Below, piece after piece: positions 16,433 through 24,087 of a DNA stretch of 32,641 nucleotides. The DNA comes from an uncultured Alphaproteobacteria bacterium (GTDB lineage: Bacteria > Pseudomonadota > Alphaproteobacteria > Rs-D84), in NCBI GenBank assembly GCA_947589625.1, contig CANQCM010000001.1:1-32641 (forward strand), given 5' to 3'. The notes beneath the pieces were generated by a model, which ran no database searches, was not told the DNA's origin, and saw only the letters and a list, made by a program, of their open reading frames with translations. Made by a program: the position numbers and the translations under genes. The first letter of the stretch is position 1, and the number at the start of each line of letters is the position of its first letter.

Positions 16433-16801
16433 ATGGCAAGAGTAAAACGCGGTACAACCGTTAAACAAAAACATAATAAAATTCTGGCACGCGCCAAAGG
16501 TTATTTGGGTCGTCACAGCACGACATATCGTGCCGCACGCGAAAAAACAGAAAAGGCTGGACAATACGCATATCGCGACCGCCATGTGAAAAAACGCGAA
16601 TTTCGTGGTTTGTGGATTGTTCGTATAAATGCCGCTGTGCGTGAAAATGGTTTAACATACAGCCAATTTATGAACGGCTTAAAGAAAGCTGGTGTTGCGC
16701 TGGACCGCAAGGTTTTGGCAGAAATGGCGTATGCAGGCGATGAAAACTTTTCTCGTCTGGTTGAATTGGCAAAACGATTTATCGGTGGGGACAATAAATA
16801 A
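16433..16801 (+). CDS. rplT: Ribosomal protein L20
   Basis: L20 is a 23S rRNA-binding assembly protein of the large subunit and, in other bacteria, the repressor of its own operon. The 122-residue product has the family start MARVKRGTTVKQKHNKIL, the segment AKGYLGRHSTTYRAA, and the ending DRKVLAEMAYAGDENFSRLV. The length is typical (about 118). AAAGGGG is the ribosome site. An intrinsic terminator follows, separating it from pheS. Confidence 0.97.
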   Translation: MARVKRGTTVKQKHNKILARAKGYLGRHSTTYRAAREKTEKAGQYAYRDRHVKKREFRGLWIVRINAAVRENGLTYSQFMNGLKKAGVALDRKVLAEMAYAGDENFSRLVELAKRFIGGDNK

Positions 16802-16834
16802 ACCCTTGGCGGTAAGGTTTTGTTTTGCAATAAT

Positions 16835-16866
16835 AAAAGCCGTCAATGACGGCTTTTTATTTTTTA
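16835..16866 (+). terminator. Intrinsic terminator after rplT, upstream of pheS
   Basis: The ten-pair stem AAAAGCCGTC/GACGGCTTTT (16835-16844 with 16848-16857) has an AAT loop and is followed by a T-rich tail to 16866. Some read-through into pheS is possible. Confidence 0.88.
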
Positions 16867-16875
16867 ACATATAAT
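16846..16875 (+). promoter_or_regulatory. Candidate promoter of pheS-pheT, overlapping the terminator stem
   Basis: A perfect TATAAT lies at 16870-16875, with ATGACG (four of six to TTGACA) at 16846-16851, an 18-nt spacer. The -35 lies in the terminator hairpin DNA. Transcription would begin near 16882, only a few bases before the pheS ATG at 16886. Confidence 0.4.
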
Positions 16876-16885
16876 GGTGGAAAAT

Positions 16886-17833
16886 ATGGAAAAACAAATT
16901 CAAGAAACAACCAATTTGGCAGATTTACAAGCCTTGTATACATCTGTTTTTGGCAAAAACGGCACAATGACGGCAAAACTGCGCCAAATGGCAACACTGG
17001 ACAATGACGCGCGTGCAAAATTAAATAATGAAAATACGCGGTTGCGCGAACTGTTTCGTGTGCGTCAGGCGGAAATTGAAAACGCAGAAATGATGGCGAA
17101 TTTGAAAAAACAAAAATTAGACGCAACATTGTCGCCACTGCCTGAAAACAGGGGAACTTTGCACCCGTTGACTCATTCTTTGCATGAAATTTCAACGATT
17201 TTGGAATCGTTTGGATATACAATGTGGACTGGCCCAGAAATAGAAGACGATTGGCATAATTTTACCGCATTAAATACGCCTGCACACCACCCTGCGCGCG
17301 ATATGCAAGATACTTTCTTTATGCCAAATGGCAATGTTTTGCGCACCCAGACATCTGCGATTCAGATTCGTGCAATGGAAACACATGGGGTGCCAATTAA
17401 AATGTTCGGCATTGGTTCAACATATCGTAAAGAAATGGACGCAACACACAGTCCTATGTTCCACCAGATAGAAGGTCTGTATGTTGATAAAAATATCACA
17501 ATGTCTGATTTAATTGGCGATGTGAAAGAATTCTTGAAACGGTTTTTTGAAATGGACGATGTCAAGATTCGTATTCGCCCATCTTATTTTCCATTTACAG
17601 AACCCAGTATTGAAATTGATATGCTGTGGCAAGGTAAAAAATGGCTGGAAATTATGGGCGCAGGTATGGTGCACCCAAATGTTCTTGCCAATTGCGGCAT
17701 AAATCCAAATGAATATCAGGGCTTTGCGTTTGGTTTTGGTTGGGACAGATTGGCAATGTTAAAATATAACCTGAACGATATACGCAAATTCTATGACGGT
17801 GATGTGCGCTGGTTGAAAAATGCAGGATTTTAA
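16886..17833 (+). CDS. pheS: Phenylalanyl-tRNA synthetase alpha subunit
   Basis: PheS is the catalytic subunit of the alpha2-beta2 enzyme that charges tRNA-Phe. An N-terminal coiled coil (about residues 1-85) precedes the class II catalytic core. The core has motif 2 (GSTYRKEMDATHSPMFHQIE) and motif 3 (GFAFGFGWDRLAMLKYN). I place the start at ATG 16886 (315 residues), because GGTGGA lies just upstream. An in-frame ATG at 16874 would sit inside the predicted TATAAT and has no ribosome site. pheT follows 17 nt later. Confidence 0.96.
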   Translation: MEKQIQETTNLADLQALYTSVFGKNGTMTAKLRQMATLDNDARAKLNNENTRLRELFRVRQAEIENAEMMANLKKQKLDATLSPLPENRGTLHPLTHSLHEISTILESFGYTMWTGPEIEDDWHNFTALNTPAHHPARDMQDTFFMPNGNVLRTQTSAIQIRAMETHGVPIKMFGIGSTYRKEMDATHSPMFHQIEGLYVDKNITMSDLIGDVKEFLKRFFEMDDVKIRIRPSYFPFTEPSIEIDMLWQGKKWLEIMGAGMVHPNVLANCGINPNEYQGFAFGFGWDRLAMLKYNLNDIRKFYDGDVRWLKNAGF

Positions 17834-17850
17834 TATATAGGGGTTGAATT

Positions 17851-20154
17851 ATGAAATGGACTTATGATTGGTTGTGTGATTGGTTAAAAACAGATTTAGA
17901 CGCAAATCAAATTGCAGATGTGCTGACCCGTACAGGGCTGGAAGTTGACGATGTTATATCGCCAATTGCACCAATTGCGGCAAAAATCGTAGAATGTAAA
18001 CCGCATGAAAACAGCGACCATTTGCATGTTCTGATGGTGGACGATGGCACAAAAAAACTGCGTCAGGTTGTATGTGGTGCGCCAAATGCGCGTGTAGGTT
18101 TGATTTCTGCGCTGGCATTACCAGGGTGCGTGATAGAAGGACACGAAATTCAAAGTGGAAAATTGCGCGGTGTTATATCTGACGGTATGATGTGCAGTCC
18201 GCGCGAGTTGGGCATCAGCGATGACCACAGCGGTATTATTGAATTAGACGAAAAGACAAAAATCGGCACACCTGTTATAAAATCTGAAACAGTTTTTGAC
18301 GCAGGTATCACCCCGAATCGCCCTGATTATTTAGCGGTGCGTGGTATTGCGCGCGATTTGTCTGCGTGTGGTGCAGGTCAATTTATTGATAAAAAAATCC
18401 CAGAATTAAAACCTGTAAAATCTGCGCGCAATGTAATTATCAAAACAGATAAATGTCCGACATATCAATTCTGTGAAATAAGTGGTGTTAAAATCGCGCC
18501 CAGCAATGACACAATTAAATCGCGTCTGGCGGCAATTGGAATCAATCCAAAGAACGCGGCAATAGATGCAACAAATTATGTTTGTTATGATTTGTGTCAA
18601 CCAATGCACTGTTTTGACGCAGACCAAATTCATGGTGATATCATTGTACGCAATGCGACCGCTGGGGAAAAATTCACTGATTTGTTTGGCGGTGAACATA
18701 CACTGACCGATGCAGATATTGTTATTGCGGACAATGACGGAATCTTGGCGTTGGCAGGTGTCGTTGGTGGTGCGCGTGGTATGACGACCAATGATACAAA
18801 AAATATATTACTGGAAAGTGCGTATTTTGCCCCTGTATCTGTGCGCAAGACTGCCAAACGATTGGGAATTTCTACGGATTCATCATATCGTTATGAACGC
18901 GGAATTGACCCAACTGTTTCAGGTGTTGCGTTGGCATATGCCGCAGATATTATCATGCGCGAATGTGGCGGTAAAATCACAGGTACTGGCATTGGTGGCG
19001 CGATAAAAACGCCTGATGTTAAAATAGAATACAGCCCAGAATTATTTACCAAAAAAACGGGTATTGAAATGGACACTGAAACGCAATCTAAAATTTTAAC
19101 AGGATTGGGTTTTGCGGTTGATAAACATGGCGACAAATGGACAATTACACCGACACCTGCGCGTGTTGATGTTGTGTTGCCAGAAAACATTGTGTCTGAA
19201 TTGGTGCGTATTTATGGTTATGATAAAATCGCAGAAAACGCGGCGCATCATGCGTCAGATATGGCGGCGCATAATGACGGCGATTTGTGGTTAAAAAATA
19301 TATTGGCATCGCGTGGCTTGAACGAGGCTGAATCTTTCGGATTTGGTAACAGCGCGACCGAGGCATTAATTTATGATGATGCGCCAATTAAAATATTAAA
19401 TCCGATTGTTGCAGATATGGATACTGCGCGTCGCGGTCTGTTGGGTAATATGCTGGAATTCGTTGCGTCTAATGAAAAGCGTGGATTCCCAGATGTAAAT
19501 TTGTTCAATGTTGGTGTTGTGTTTGACGGTGATGCACCAAACGCGCAACACACGCAATGCGTTATTGTGCGGTCTGGCAATACATCGCCACGGCATTGGA
19601 CACGGCGCAACAGACAGGTTGATATTTACGATGTAAAATCTGATTTAATTGCGTTAATGCAAAATCAGAAATTTACTGTTGATACAGAAAATGCACCGCG
19701 CTGGGCGCACCCGTTCAGATATGGCGCAATATATCAAGGCAAAAAGAAAATTGCTGAATTTGGCGAATTGCACCCAATGGTCGCACGCGCATTAAAGATA
19801 AAAACAAATGTTGTGATTGCGGTGGTTGATAATATTGAAAACTTGCCGCGTCCGCGTCGTGCGCACGAACCTGTGATTTCTGAATTTCAACCGATAACAC
19901 GCGATTTTGCGTTTATTGTTGATAATGATTTTGCCGCAGAAAAAATAGTTGCTACTGCACGCGGCGCAGACAATCGCATTTCAGATGTTGTCATATTTGA
20001 CGCGTTTGATATGGGCGATGGAAAAAAGTCAATTGCGTTCACAATTACAATCACACCAACAGAAAATATGTCAGATGGTGATTTAATGAATTTGCAAAAT
20101 TCTGTCATAAAATCTGTTGAATCAAAATGTAATGCAAAAATACGCGATAAATAA
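17851..20154 (+). CDS. pheT: Phenylalanyl-tRNA synthetase beta subunit
   Basis: PheT is the non-catalytic, tRNA-binding and editing subunit that pairs with PheS. The 767-residue protein has the full architecture. An N-terminal coil is followed by an OB-fold tRNA-binding domain (44-142, with QVVCGAPNARVG and GMMCSPRELG). Next come the B3/B4 editing domain, the B5 domain, a degenerate class II-like core, and a C-terminal anticodon-binding FDX-ACB domain (EFQPITRDFAFIVDN). AGGGG precedes the ATG. It ends in a bidirectional terminator shared with accC. Its OB fold closely resembles the C-terminal domain of MetG in this window. Confidence 0.97.
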   Translation: MKWTYDWLCDWLKTDLDANQIADVLTRTGLEVDDVISPIAPIAAKIVECKPHENSDHLHVLMVDDGTKKLRQVVCGAPNARVGLISALALPGCVIEGHEIQSGKLRGVISDGMMCSPRELGISDDHSGIIELDEKTKIGTPVIKSETVFDAGITPNRPDYLAVRGIARDLSACGAGQFIDKKIPELKPVKSARNVIIKTDKCPTYQFCEISGVKIAPSNDTIKSRLAAIGINPKNAAIDATNYVCYDLCQPMHCFDADQIHGDIIVRNATAGEKFTDLFGGEHTLTDADIVIADNDGILALAGVVGGARGMTTNDTKNILLESAYFAPVSVRKTAKRLGISTDSSYRYERGIDPTVSGVALAYAADIIMRECGGKITGTGIGGAIKTPDVKIEYSPELFTKKTGIEMDTETQSKILTGLGFAVDKHGDKWTITPTPARVDVVLPENIVSELVRIYGYDKIAENAAHHASDMAAHNDGDLWLKNILASRGLNEAESFGFGNSATEALIYDDAPIKILNPIVADMDTARRGLLGNMLEFVASNEKRGFPDVNLFNVGVVFDGDAPNAQHTQCVIVRSGNTSPRHWTRRNRQVDIYDVKSDLIALMQNQKFTVDTENAPRWAHPFRYGAIYQGKKKIAEFGELHPMVARALKIKTNVVIAVVDNIENLPRPRRAHEPVISEFQPITRDFAFIVDNDFAAEKIVATARGADNRISDVVIFDAFDMGDGKKSIAFTITITPTENMSDGDLMNLQNSVIKSVESKCNAKIRDK

Positions 20155-20155
20155 T

Positions 20156-20188
20156 AAAAAACACCAGCATTTGCTGGTGTTTTTTTTT
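20156..20188. terminator. Bidirectional intrinsic terminator between pheT and accC
   Basis: The stem ACACCAGC/GCTGGTGT (20161-20168 with 20173-20180) has a four-base loop, an A-run before it and a T-run after it (to 20188). It serves pheT on the plus strand and accC, which ends at 20187, on the minus strand. Confidence 0.9.
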
Positions 20189-21557
20189 ACTTATCTGATT
20201 CAGATTTTTTTGGTGGATTTTTCAAATATTCTTCCAACCAATGATTATCAAAATTTAATTTGCGAACATCAGGATTTTCCAACAACCGTTTATGCAAAGG
20301 AATTGTTGTTTTAACACCATCAATCACAAATTCGTCCAGCGCACGCGCTGCACGCATAATACATGCAGGCCGTGATTGTGCATGAACAATCAGTTTTGCA
20401 ATCATGGAATCATATGTTGGCGGTATAACATAACCTGTATAAACAGCACTGTCTACGCGCACGCCCAATCCGCCAGATGGTGCATATAATGTGATTTTAC
20501 CTGGGTTGGGAATCAGTGTTTCTGGGTCTTCGGCATTGATACGAAATTCAATTGCATGACCGTGTGGCACGACATTAGATTGCGTATAGCCCAATTTTTC
20601 GCCTGCGGCGATACGAATCTGTTCGCGTACCAAATCAACACCATAAACCATTTCGGTTACAGGGTGTTCTACCTGCAGACGAGTATTCATTTCCAAGAAA
20701 TAGAATTTGCCGTCTTCATACATAAATTCAAATGTGCCTGCACTGGTATAGCCCATTTTTTTCGCAGCCGTTTTGCAGATTTCAATCATATCATCGCGCT
20801 GTTTTTGCGTCAGTGCTGCCGCAGGACATTCTTCCATAATTTTTTGGTTTTTGCGTTGTAATGAACAATCGCGTTCGCCAAAAATCACAACATTGCCGTG
20901 TTTGTCGCCCAGTACTTGAAATTCAATATGCCGTGGGTGTAACAGCAATTTTTCCATGTATAATGTATCATCGCCAAAGCCTGATTTCGCCTCGTGTTGG
21001 GTAATGGCAAAAGCCTCGGCCATGTCTTCGGCGCGCATTACAGGGCGCATTCCGCGACCACCGCCACCGGACGCCGCTTTTAACATAACTGGATAGCCGA
21101 TTTTTTCTGCACATGCCAGTGCCGCATCAACCGATTCAACTGCGCCGTCTGAACCTGGCACCACAGGCAGCCCACATTTTATTGCGGTCTTTTTTGCATT
21201 AACCTTGTCACCCATTTTAGAAATCATATCTGCACTGGGGCCAATCCAAATAAGACCGTGCTGTTCAACCTTTTGCACAAAAGATGCGCGTTCAGACAAA
21301 AAACCATAGCCCGGGTGAATTGCGTCTGCGTTGGTCAACAATGCTGCGGTTAAAATCGCTGATTCGTTCAAATATGATTCTTGTGATGGCCCTGGGCCAA
21401 TACAAACAGATTCGTCCGCCAATTGTACATGCATGGCATTGCGGTCAACCGTAGAATACACCGCAACTGTACGAATGCCCATATCGCGACACGCACGAAT
21501 AACACGCAACGCGATTTCGCCACGATTGGCAATCAAGACTTTTTTTATTTGCGACAT
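20187..21557 (-). CDS. accC: Biotin carboxylase subunit of acetyl-CoA carboxylase
   Basis: AccC carboxylates the biotin of AccB using ATP and bicarbonate, the first half-reaction of malonyl-CoA synthesis. The start MSQIKKVLIANRGEIALRV is the canonical N-terminus. The ATP-grasp glycine-rich loop KAASGGGGRGMR and the active-site region FLEMNTRLQVEHPVTE are intact. At 456 residues it has the usual length (about 450). The start at ATG 21557 is one base after the accB stop; an upstream in-frame start at 21572 would overlap accB and adds non-conserved residues. accA and accD are not in the window. Confidence 0.97.
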   Translation of the reverse strand: MSQIKKVLIANRGEIALRVIRACRDMGIRTVAVYSTVDRNAMHVQLADESVCIGPGPSQESYLNESAILTAALLTNADAIHPGYGFLSERASFVQKVEQHGLIWIGPSADMISKMGDKVNAKKTAIKCGLPVVPGSDGAVESVDAALACAEKIGYPVMLKAASGGGGRGMRPVMRAEDMAEAFAITQHEAKSGFGDDTLYMEKLLLHPRHIEFQVLGDKHGNVVIFGERDCSLQRKNQKIMEECPAAALTQKQRDDMIEICKTAAKKMGYTSAGTFEFMYEDGKFYFLEMNTRLQVEHPVTEMVYGVDLVREQIRIAAGEKLGYTQSNVVPHGHAIEFRINAEDPETLIPNPGKITLYAPSGGLGVRVDSAVYTGYVIPPTYDSMIAKLIVHAQSRPACIMRAARALDEFVIDGVKTTIPLHKRLLENPDVRKLNFDNHWLEEYLKNPPKKSESDK

Positions 21558-21558
21558 T

Positions 21559-22002
21559 TTATTCAATAACAATTATAGGTTGGTCAAATTCAACCGCTTG
21601 GCCATCAGAAACTAAAATTTCTTTGACCACACCATCTTTATCAGATTTCAGTGGGTTGAATGTTTTCATGGCTTCTATCAATGCGACAGTATCGCCCGAT
21701 TTGACTTGTGCGCCAACAGTGGTAAATGGTTTTGCACCTGGTTCTGGCGCCAGATATGCCACACCCACCATTGGTGATTTTAACACATGCCCCTTGATAG
21801 ATTGTGCGCCTGATTCTGAATTTGGCTTTTTAGTGTCCAGCGCAGGCATTGTTGGCATTGCGACCGCCGCCGCAACTTGTTTAGATAAATGAATATGTTT
21901 GCGATAAACACCAAATAAAAATTGGCGTTCTAATTCCAGTTCTGTTATTCCCATTTCGTCCATAATTTTAGACATGGATTCAACGGTTGCATGAAATGAC
22001 AT
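21559..22002 (-). CDS. accB: Biotin carboxyl carrier protein of acetyl-CoA carboxylase
   Basis: AccB carries the biotin that shuttles carboxyl groups between AccC and the carboxyltransferase. The 147-residue protein has an N-terminal helical region, a linker rich in Ala and Pro, and a C-terminal biotinyl domain. The modified lysine is K113 in EAMKTFN; the usual motif is AMKMM or AMKLM, so TF is a mild variant. AAAAGGA is the ribosome site. It has its own promoter inside the end of yidD and is followed by accC after 1 nt. Confidence 0.95.
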   Translation of the reverse strand: MSFHATVESMSKIMDEMGITELELERQFLFGVYRKHIHLSKQVAAAVAMPTMPALDTKKPNSESGAQSIKGHVLKSPMVGVAYLAPEPGAKPFTTVGAQVKSGDTVALIEAMKTFNPLKSDKDGVVKEILVSDGQAVEFDQPIIVIE

Positions 22003-22041
22003 ATTTTAATCCTTTTATATATTACCCATAAAGTGTATCAA

Positions 22042-22069
22042 ATTTTATCATAATTGACCGTATTGTCAA
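22042..22069 (-). promoter_or_regulatory. Predicted sigma70 promoter of accB-accC
   Basis: On the minus strand a perfect TTGACA (22069-22064) and TAAAAT (22047-22042, five of six) are 16 nt apart. The -35 contains the yidD stop codon. This sets accBC apart from the upstream rnpA-yidD unit. Confidence 0.65.
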
Positions 22070-22305
22070 GGGACAGGGTCATAACCAAATCCGCCCAGTG
22101 GTCTGCACCTCATAATTCGCCGCAATCCCATATATGTGCCGCGTAAAACACCGTATTTTTCAATTGCGATACGGGTATACTCGCTGCATGTCGGGGTAAA
22201 TCGGCATGCCGCACAGCCCCCAGTTATGGGCGATATAGCGCGCTGATAAAAACGAATTAGTCCAATTGCGCCACGGGTTGTGATTTTTTTGATTTCTTGA
22301 TACAT
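22066..22305 (-). CDS. yidD: Membrane protein insertion efficiency factor YidD
   Basis: YidD is a small membrane-associated protein that assists YidC in membrane protein insertion. The 79-residue product has the family signature: RFYQRAISP near the start, CRFTPTCSEYTRIAIEKYG in the middle and GYDPVP at the end. The two cysteines of CRFTPTC are conserved. It begins 49 nt inside the end of rnpA. That long overlap is real unless a later start is used, and no later ATG keeps the conserved RFYQ segment. rnpA-yidD order is conserved in many bacteria. Confidence 0.95.
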   Translation of the reverse strand: MYQEIKKITTRGAIGLIRFYQRAISPITGGCAACRFTPTCSEYTRIAIEKYGVLRGTYMGLRRIMRCRPLGGFGYDPVP

Positions 22306-22646
22306 CTTGCAGTTATTCTTATGTGTTTTAATGCGCGCATCATGGCACGGCGCCCGTCTTCGCGCGATGCGTCCAGAATTGGCGCACGGGCAAAAAATAT
22401 ATAATCCAGCCCGTCGTTTAACAGTTTTTCATTAAACCGTATCCAATCGCGCAATTTGCGTTTTGCCAGATTGCGTTCAACAGCATGCCGAAATATGCGC
22501 TTGGTCACCGTCAGACCATATCGCGCATCGCACGGTGTTTTTGTTTTACGCGCCCGAACCAGAAAATATGCACTATGTGCCACCAGACAATCGTCTGGCA
22601 TATTAAAATCGTTATGATTTTTAATTGTATCTCGCATGTCTGACAT
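22257..22646 (-). CDS. rnpA: Ribonuclease P protein component
   Basis: RnpA binds the RNase P RNA to mature the 5' ends of tRNAs. The hallmark RNR motif is seen as AVERNLAKRKLRDWIR (55-70), preceded by RYGLTVTKRIF. The 129-residue length is normal. The C-terminal 16 residues are encoded in the overlap with yidD. rpmH (L34), which normally lies directly upstream of rnpA, is absent here. An ATG three codons downstream is an alternative start. Confidence 0.94.
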   Translation of the reverse strand: MSDMRDTIKNHNDFNMPDDCLVAHSAYFLVRARKTKTPCDARYGLTVTKRIFRHAVERNLAKRKLRDWIRFNEKLLNDGLDYIFFARAPILDASREDGRRAMMRALKHIRITARCIKKSKKSQPVAQLD

Positions 22647-22702
22647 AATACCAGAATATATAAATAATCAAATAAAAAAGCATAAATTTTTATGTGTTGC
22701 CC

Positions 22703-22731
22703 TTGATTTTTTGCCATCTGTGATTTATAGT
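22703..22731 (+). promoter_or_regulatory. Predicted sigma70 promoter of mreB
   Basis: TTGATT (22703-22708) and TATAGT (22726-22731, five of six) are separated by 17 nt. They lie 44 nt upstream of the mreB start, which is preceded by AAGGG. Confidence 0.6.
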
Positions 22732-22775
22732 GCAATCAAATTAATCAAATGTTATAAATACCAAGGGCGAAAAAT

Positions 22776-23825
22776 ATGTATAATTGGCTAATGAAATTTT
22801 TTTCCGCCGATATGGCCATTGATTTAGGAACGGCAAATACACTGATTTATGTCAAAGGTCGCGGCATTGTCTTGAATGAACCGTCTGTGGTTGCTGTGGC
22901 TGAAAATCGCCTGTTGGGACGCAAAGAAATACTTGCGGTGGGTACCGAGGCTAAACAAATGTTTGGGCGAACACCTGGGTCAATTACGGCGGTGCGTCCG
23001 TTGCGCGATGGCGTTATTGCGGACTTTGAAGTTGCCGAAGAAATGATTAAATATTTTATTCGTAAAGTTCATCGCAGAAATCCACTGGCAGCCCCACTGA
23101 TTATTATTTGTGTGCCGTCATGTGCGACCCAGGTTGAACGTCGTGCAATTCAAGAAGCTGCCGATGCGGCAGGCGCACGCAAGGTTTATATTGTTGAAGA
23201 ATCAACAGCAGCGGCAATTGGCGCAGGTCTGCCCGTAGAAAAGCCTGTGGGTTCAATGGTTCTGGATATTGGTGGTGGCACGACCGAGGTTGCAGTTATG
23301 TCACTGGGTGGCATTGTGTATTCTAATGCTGTGCGTATCGCAGGCGACCAGATGGATTTAGACATTATGGATTTTGTTCGCAAGAATAAAAACCTGCTGA
23401 TTGGCGAAAATACGGCTGAAGACATCAAGAAAAAAATCGGTACGGCAATTTCGCCAAAAGATAAAGCCAATGAATTGACCATGAAAATCAAAGGGCGCGA
23501 TTTAATGAGTGGCACACCGCGTGAAACAGTTATTACCGAATCGCAAATCGCATCTGCGCTGGCACAAACGGTCAGCAAGATTGTTGAAACCGTGCGTCAA
23601 GCATTGGAATTGACACCGCCAGAATTGTCGGCAGATATTGCAGATTTGGGCATTGCAATGACTGGTGGTGGGTCGCTGTTGCGTGGTCTGGACGCGGCGA
23701 TTCGCGCCGCCACAGGATTGCCTGCGTTTTTGGTTGATAATCCGTTGGCATGTGTGGCGTGTGGTTCTGGGAAAATGTTATCCAGTTTGGACAAAAGCAA
23801 ACACATATTGCAAACAATGTATTAA
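22776..23825 (+). CDS. mreB: Rod-shape-determining actin homologue MreB
   Basis: MreB polymerises beneath the inner membrane and guides lateral wall synthesis. Actin-family ATP-binding motifs are visible: phosphate-1 (MAIDLGTANTLIYVKG), phosphate-2 (VLDIGGGTTEVAV) and the adenosine motif (MTGGGSLLRGLD). The hydrophobic start MYNWLMKFF is a likely membrane-binding patch. The length of 349 residues is standard. The gene is monocistronic here, with its own promoter and terminator. Its usual partners mreC, mreD, mrdA and rodA lie about 6.7 kb away on the opposite strand. Confidence 0.97.
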   Translation: MYNWLMKFFSADMAIDLGTANTLIYVKGRGIVLNEPSVVAVAENRLLGRKEILAVGTEAKQMFGRTPGSITAVRPLRDGVIADFEVAEEMIKYFIRKVHRRNPLAAPLIIICVPSCATQVERRAIQEAADAAGARKVYIVEESTAAAIGAGLPVEKPVGSMVLDIGGGTTEVAVMSLGGIVYSNAVRIAGDQMDLDIMDFVRKNKNLLIGENTAEDIKKKIGTAISPKDKANELTMKIKGRDLMSGTPRETVITESQIASALAQTVSKIVETVRQALELTPPELSADIADLGIAMTGGGSLLRGLDAAIRAATGLPAFLVDNPLACVACGSGKMLSSLDKSKHILQTMY

Positions 23826-23829
23826 TATT

Positions 23830-23854
23830 ACGGGCGCACAATCGCCCGTTTTTT
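23830..23854 (+). terminator. Intrinsic terminator of mreB
   Basis: The stem ACGGGCG/CGCCCGT (23830-23836 with 23843-23849) has a CACAAT loop and is followed by a run of T residues. Confidence 0.88.
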
Positions 23855-23858
23855 AATA

Positions 23859-23886
23859 TTGCAATCTGTAATTTCTTTGATATAAT
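23859..23886 (+). promoter_or_regulatory. Predicted promoter of tRNA-Val and the metG leader
   Basis: TTGCAA (23859-23864) and a perfect TATAAT (23881-23886) are separated by 16 nt. They lie 11 nt before the first base of the tRNA. No terminator separates the tRNA from metG, so one transcript probably covers both. Confidence 0.6.
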
Positions 23887-23897
23887 CACGGGGCTAT

Positions 23898-23974
23898 GGG
23901 TGGTTAGCTCAGTTGGTTAGAGCGTTACGTTGACATCGTAAAGGTCGTTGGTTCGAGTCCAATACCACCCACCA
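23898..23974 (+). tRNA. tRNA-Val (anticodon GAC)
   Basis: The full cloverleaf is visible over 77 nt. The acceptor stem is GGGTGGT/ACCACCC, the D stem GCTC/GAGC and the anticodon stem TTACG/CGTAA. The loop TTGACAT has anticodon GAC at 23932-23934. The T stem is GTTGG/CCAAT with a TTCGAGT loop, and CCA is encoded at 23972-23974. It reads valine codons GUC and GUU. It stands upstream of the metG leader. Confidence 0.97.
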
Positions 23975-23993
23975 GATTTCAAAGGTAAAAATT

Positions 23994-24011
23994 ATGCGAA
24001 TGCAGATGTAA
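23994..24011 (+). CDS. Five-codon Met-rich leader peptide (MRMQM) upstream of metG
   Basis: After an AAAGG ribosome site (23981-23985) with 8-nt spacing, a short frame reads Met-Arg-Met-Gln-Met-stop. Three of its five codons are ATG. It lies in the leader of the methionyl-tRNA synthetase gene and is followed by two mutually exclusive hairpins, as in amino-acid-responsive attenuators. The peptide itself would have no function; ribosome progress through it would be the signal. Translation is not proven, and the frame is very short. Confidence 0.5.
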   Translation: MRMQM

Positions 24012-24030
24012 TAATATAAACAAACATTTA

Positions 24031-24065
24031 CAACAGGATTCTCTGGGCGCCCTGTTGGGCGCCCA
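24031..24065 (+). promoter_or_regulatory. Mutually exclusive hairpins in the metG leader (attenuator-like)
   Basis: A very strong hairpin pairs TGGGCGCCC (24044-24052) with GGGCGCCCA (24057-24065) around a TGTT loop. Its loop and inner arm also form CCTGTTG (24051-24057), which is perfectly complementary to CAACAGG at 24031-24037. The two structures cannot coexist. The tail after the strong hairpin is TATAATTAAAAAGG, a poor T-run that contains the metG ribosome site. The switch could therefore act on transcription or on translation. Confidence 0.55.
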
Positions 24066-24087
24066 TATAATTAAAAAGGCGCAACAA

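Noticed and set aside
16806..16874. Phe-rich frame (several TTT codons) just before pheS, resembling a pheST leader peptide
   Set aside because: It would need a TTG start with no well-placed ribosome site, and most of its Phe codons are simply the T-runs around the rplT terminator.
22511..22735. Open frame opposite/alongside rnpA and the mreB promoter
   Set aside because: It is a shadow of rnpA in another frame, has no ribosome site, and runs across the predicted mreB promoter region.
24066..24071. Perfect TATAAT just before metG
   Set aside because: No acceptable -35 lies at 16-18 nt; the upstream bases are the GC-rich hairpin.
24055..24087. TTG start that would extend MetG by 11 residues
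   Set aside because: The codon lies in the loop of the strong leader hairpin, has no ribosome site, and the family N-terminus begins at the ATG at 24088, which has AAAAAGG upstream.
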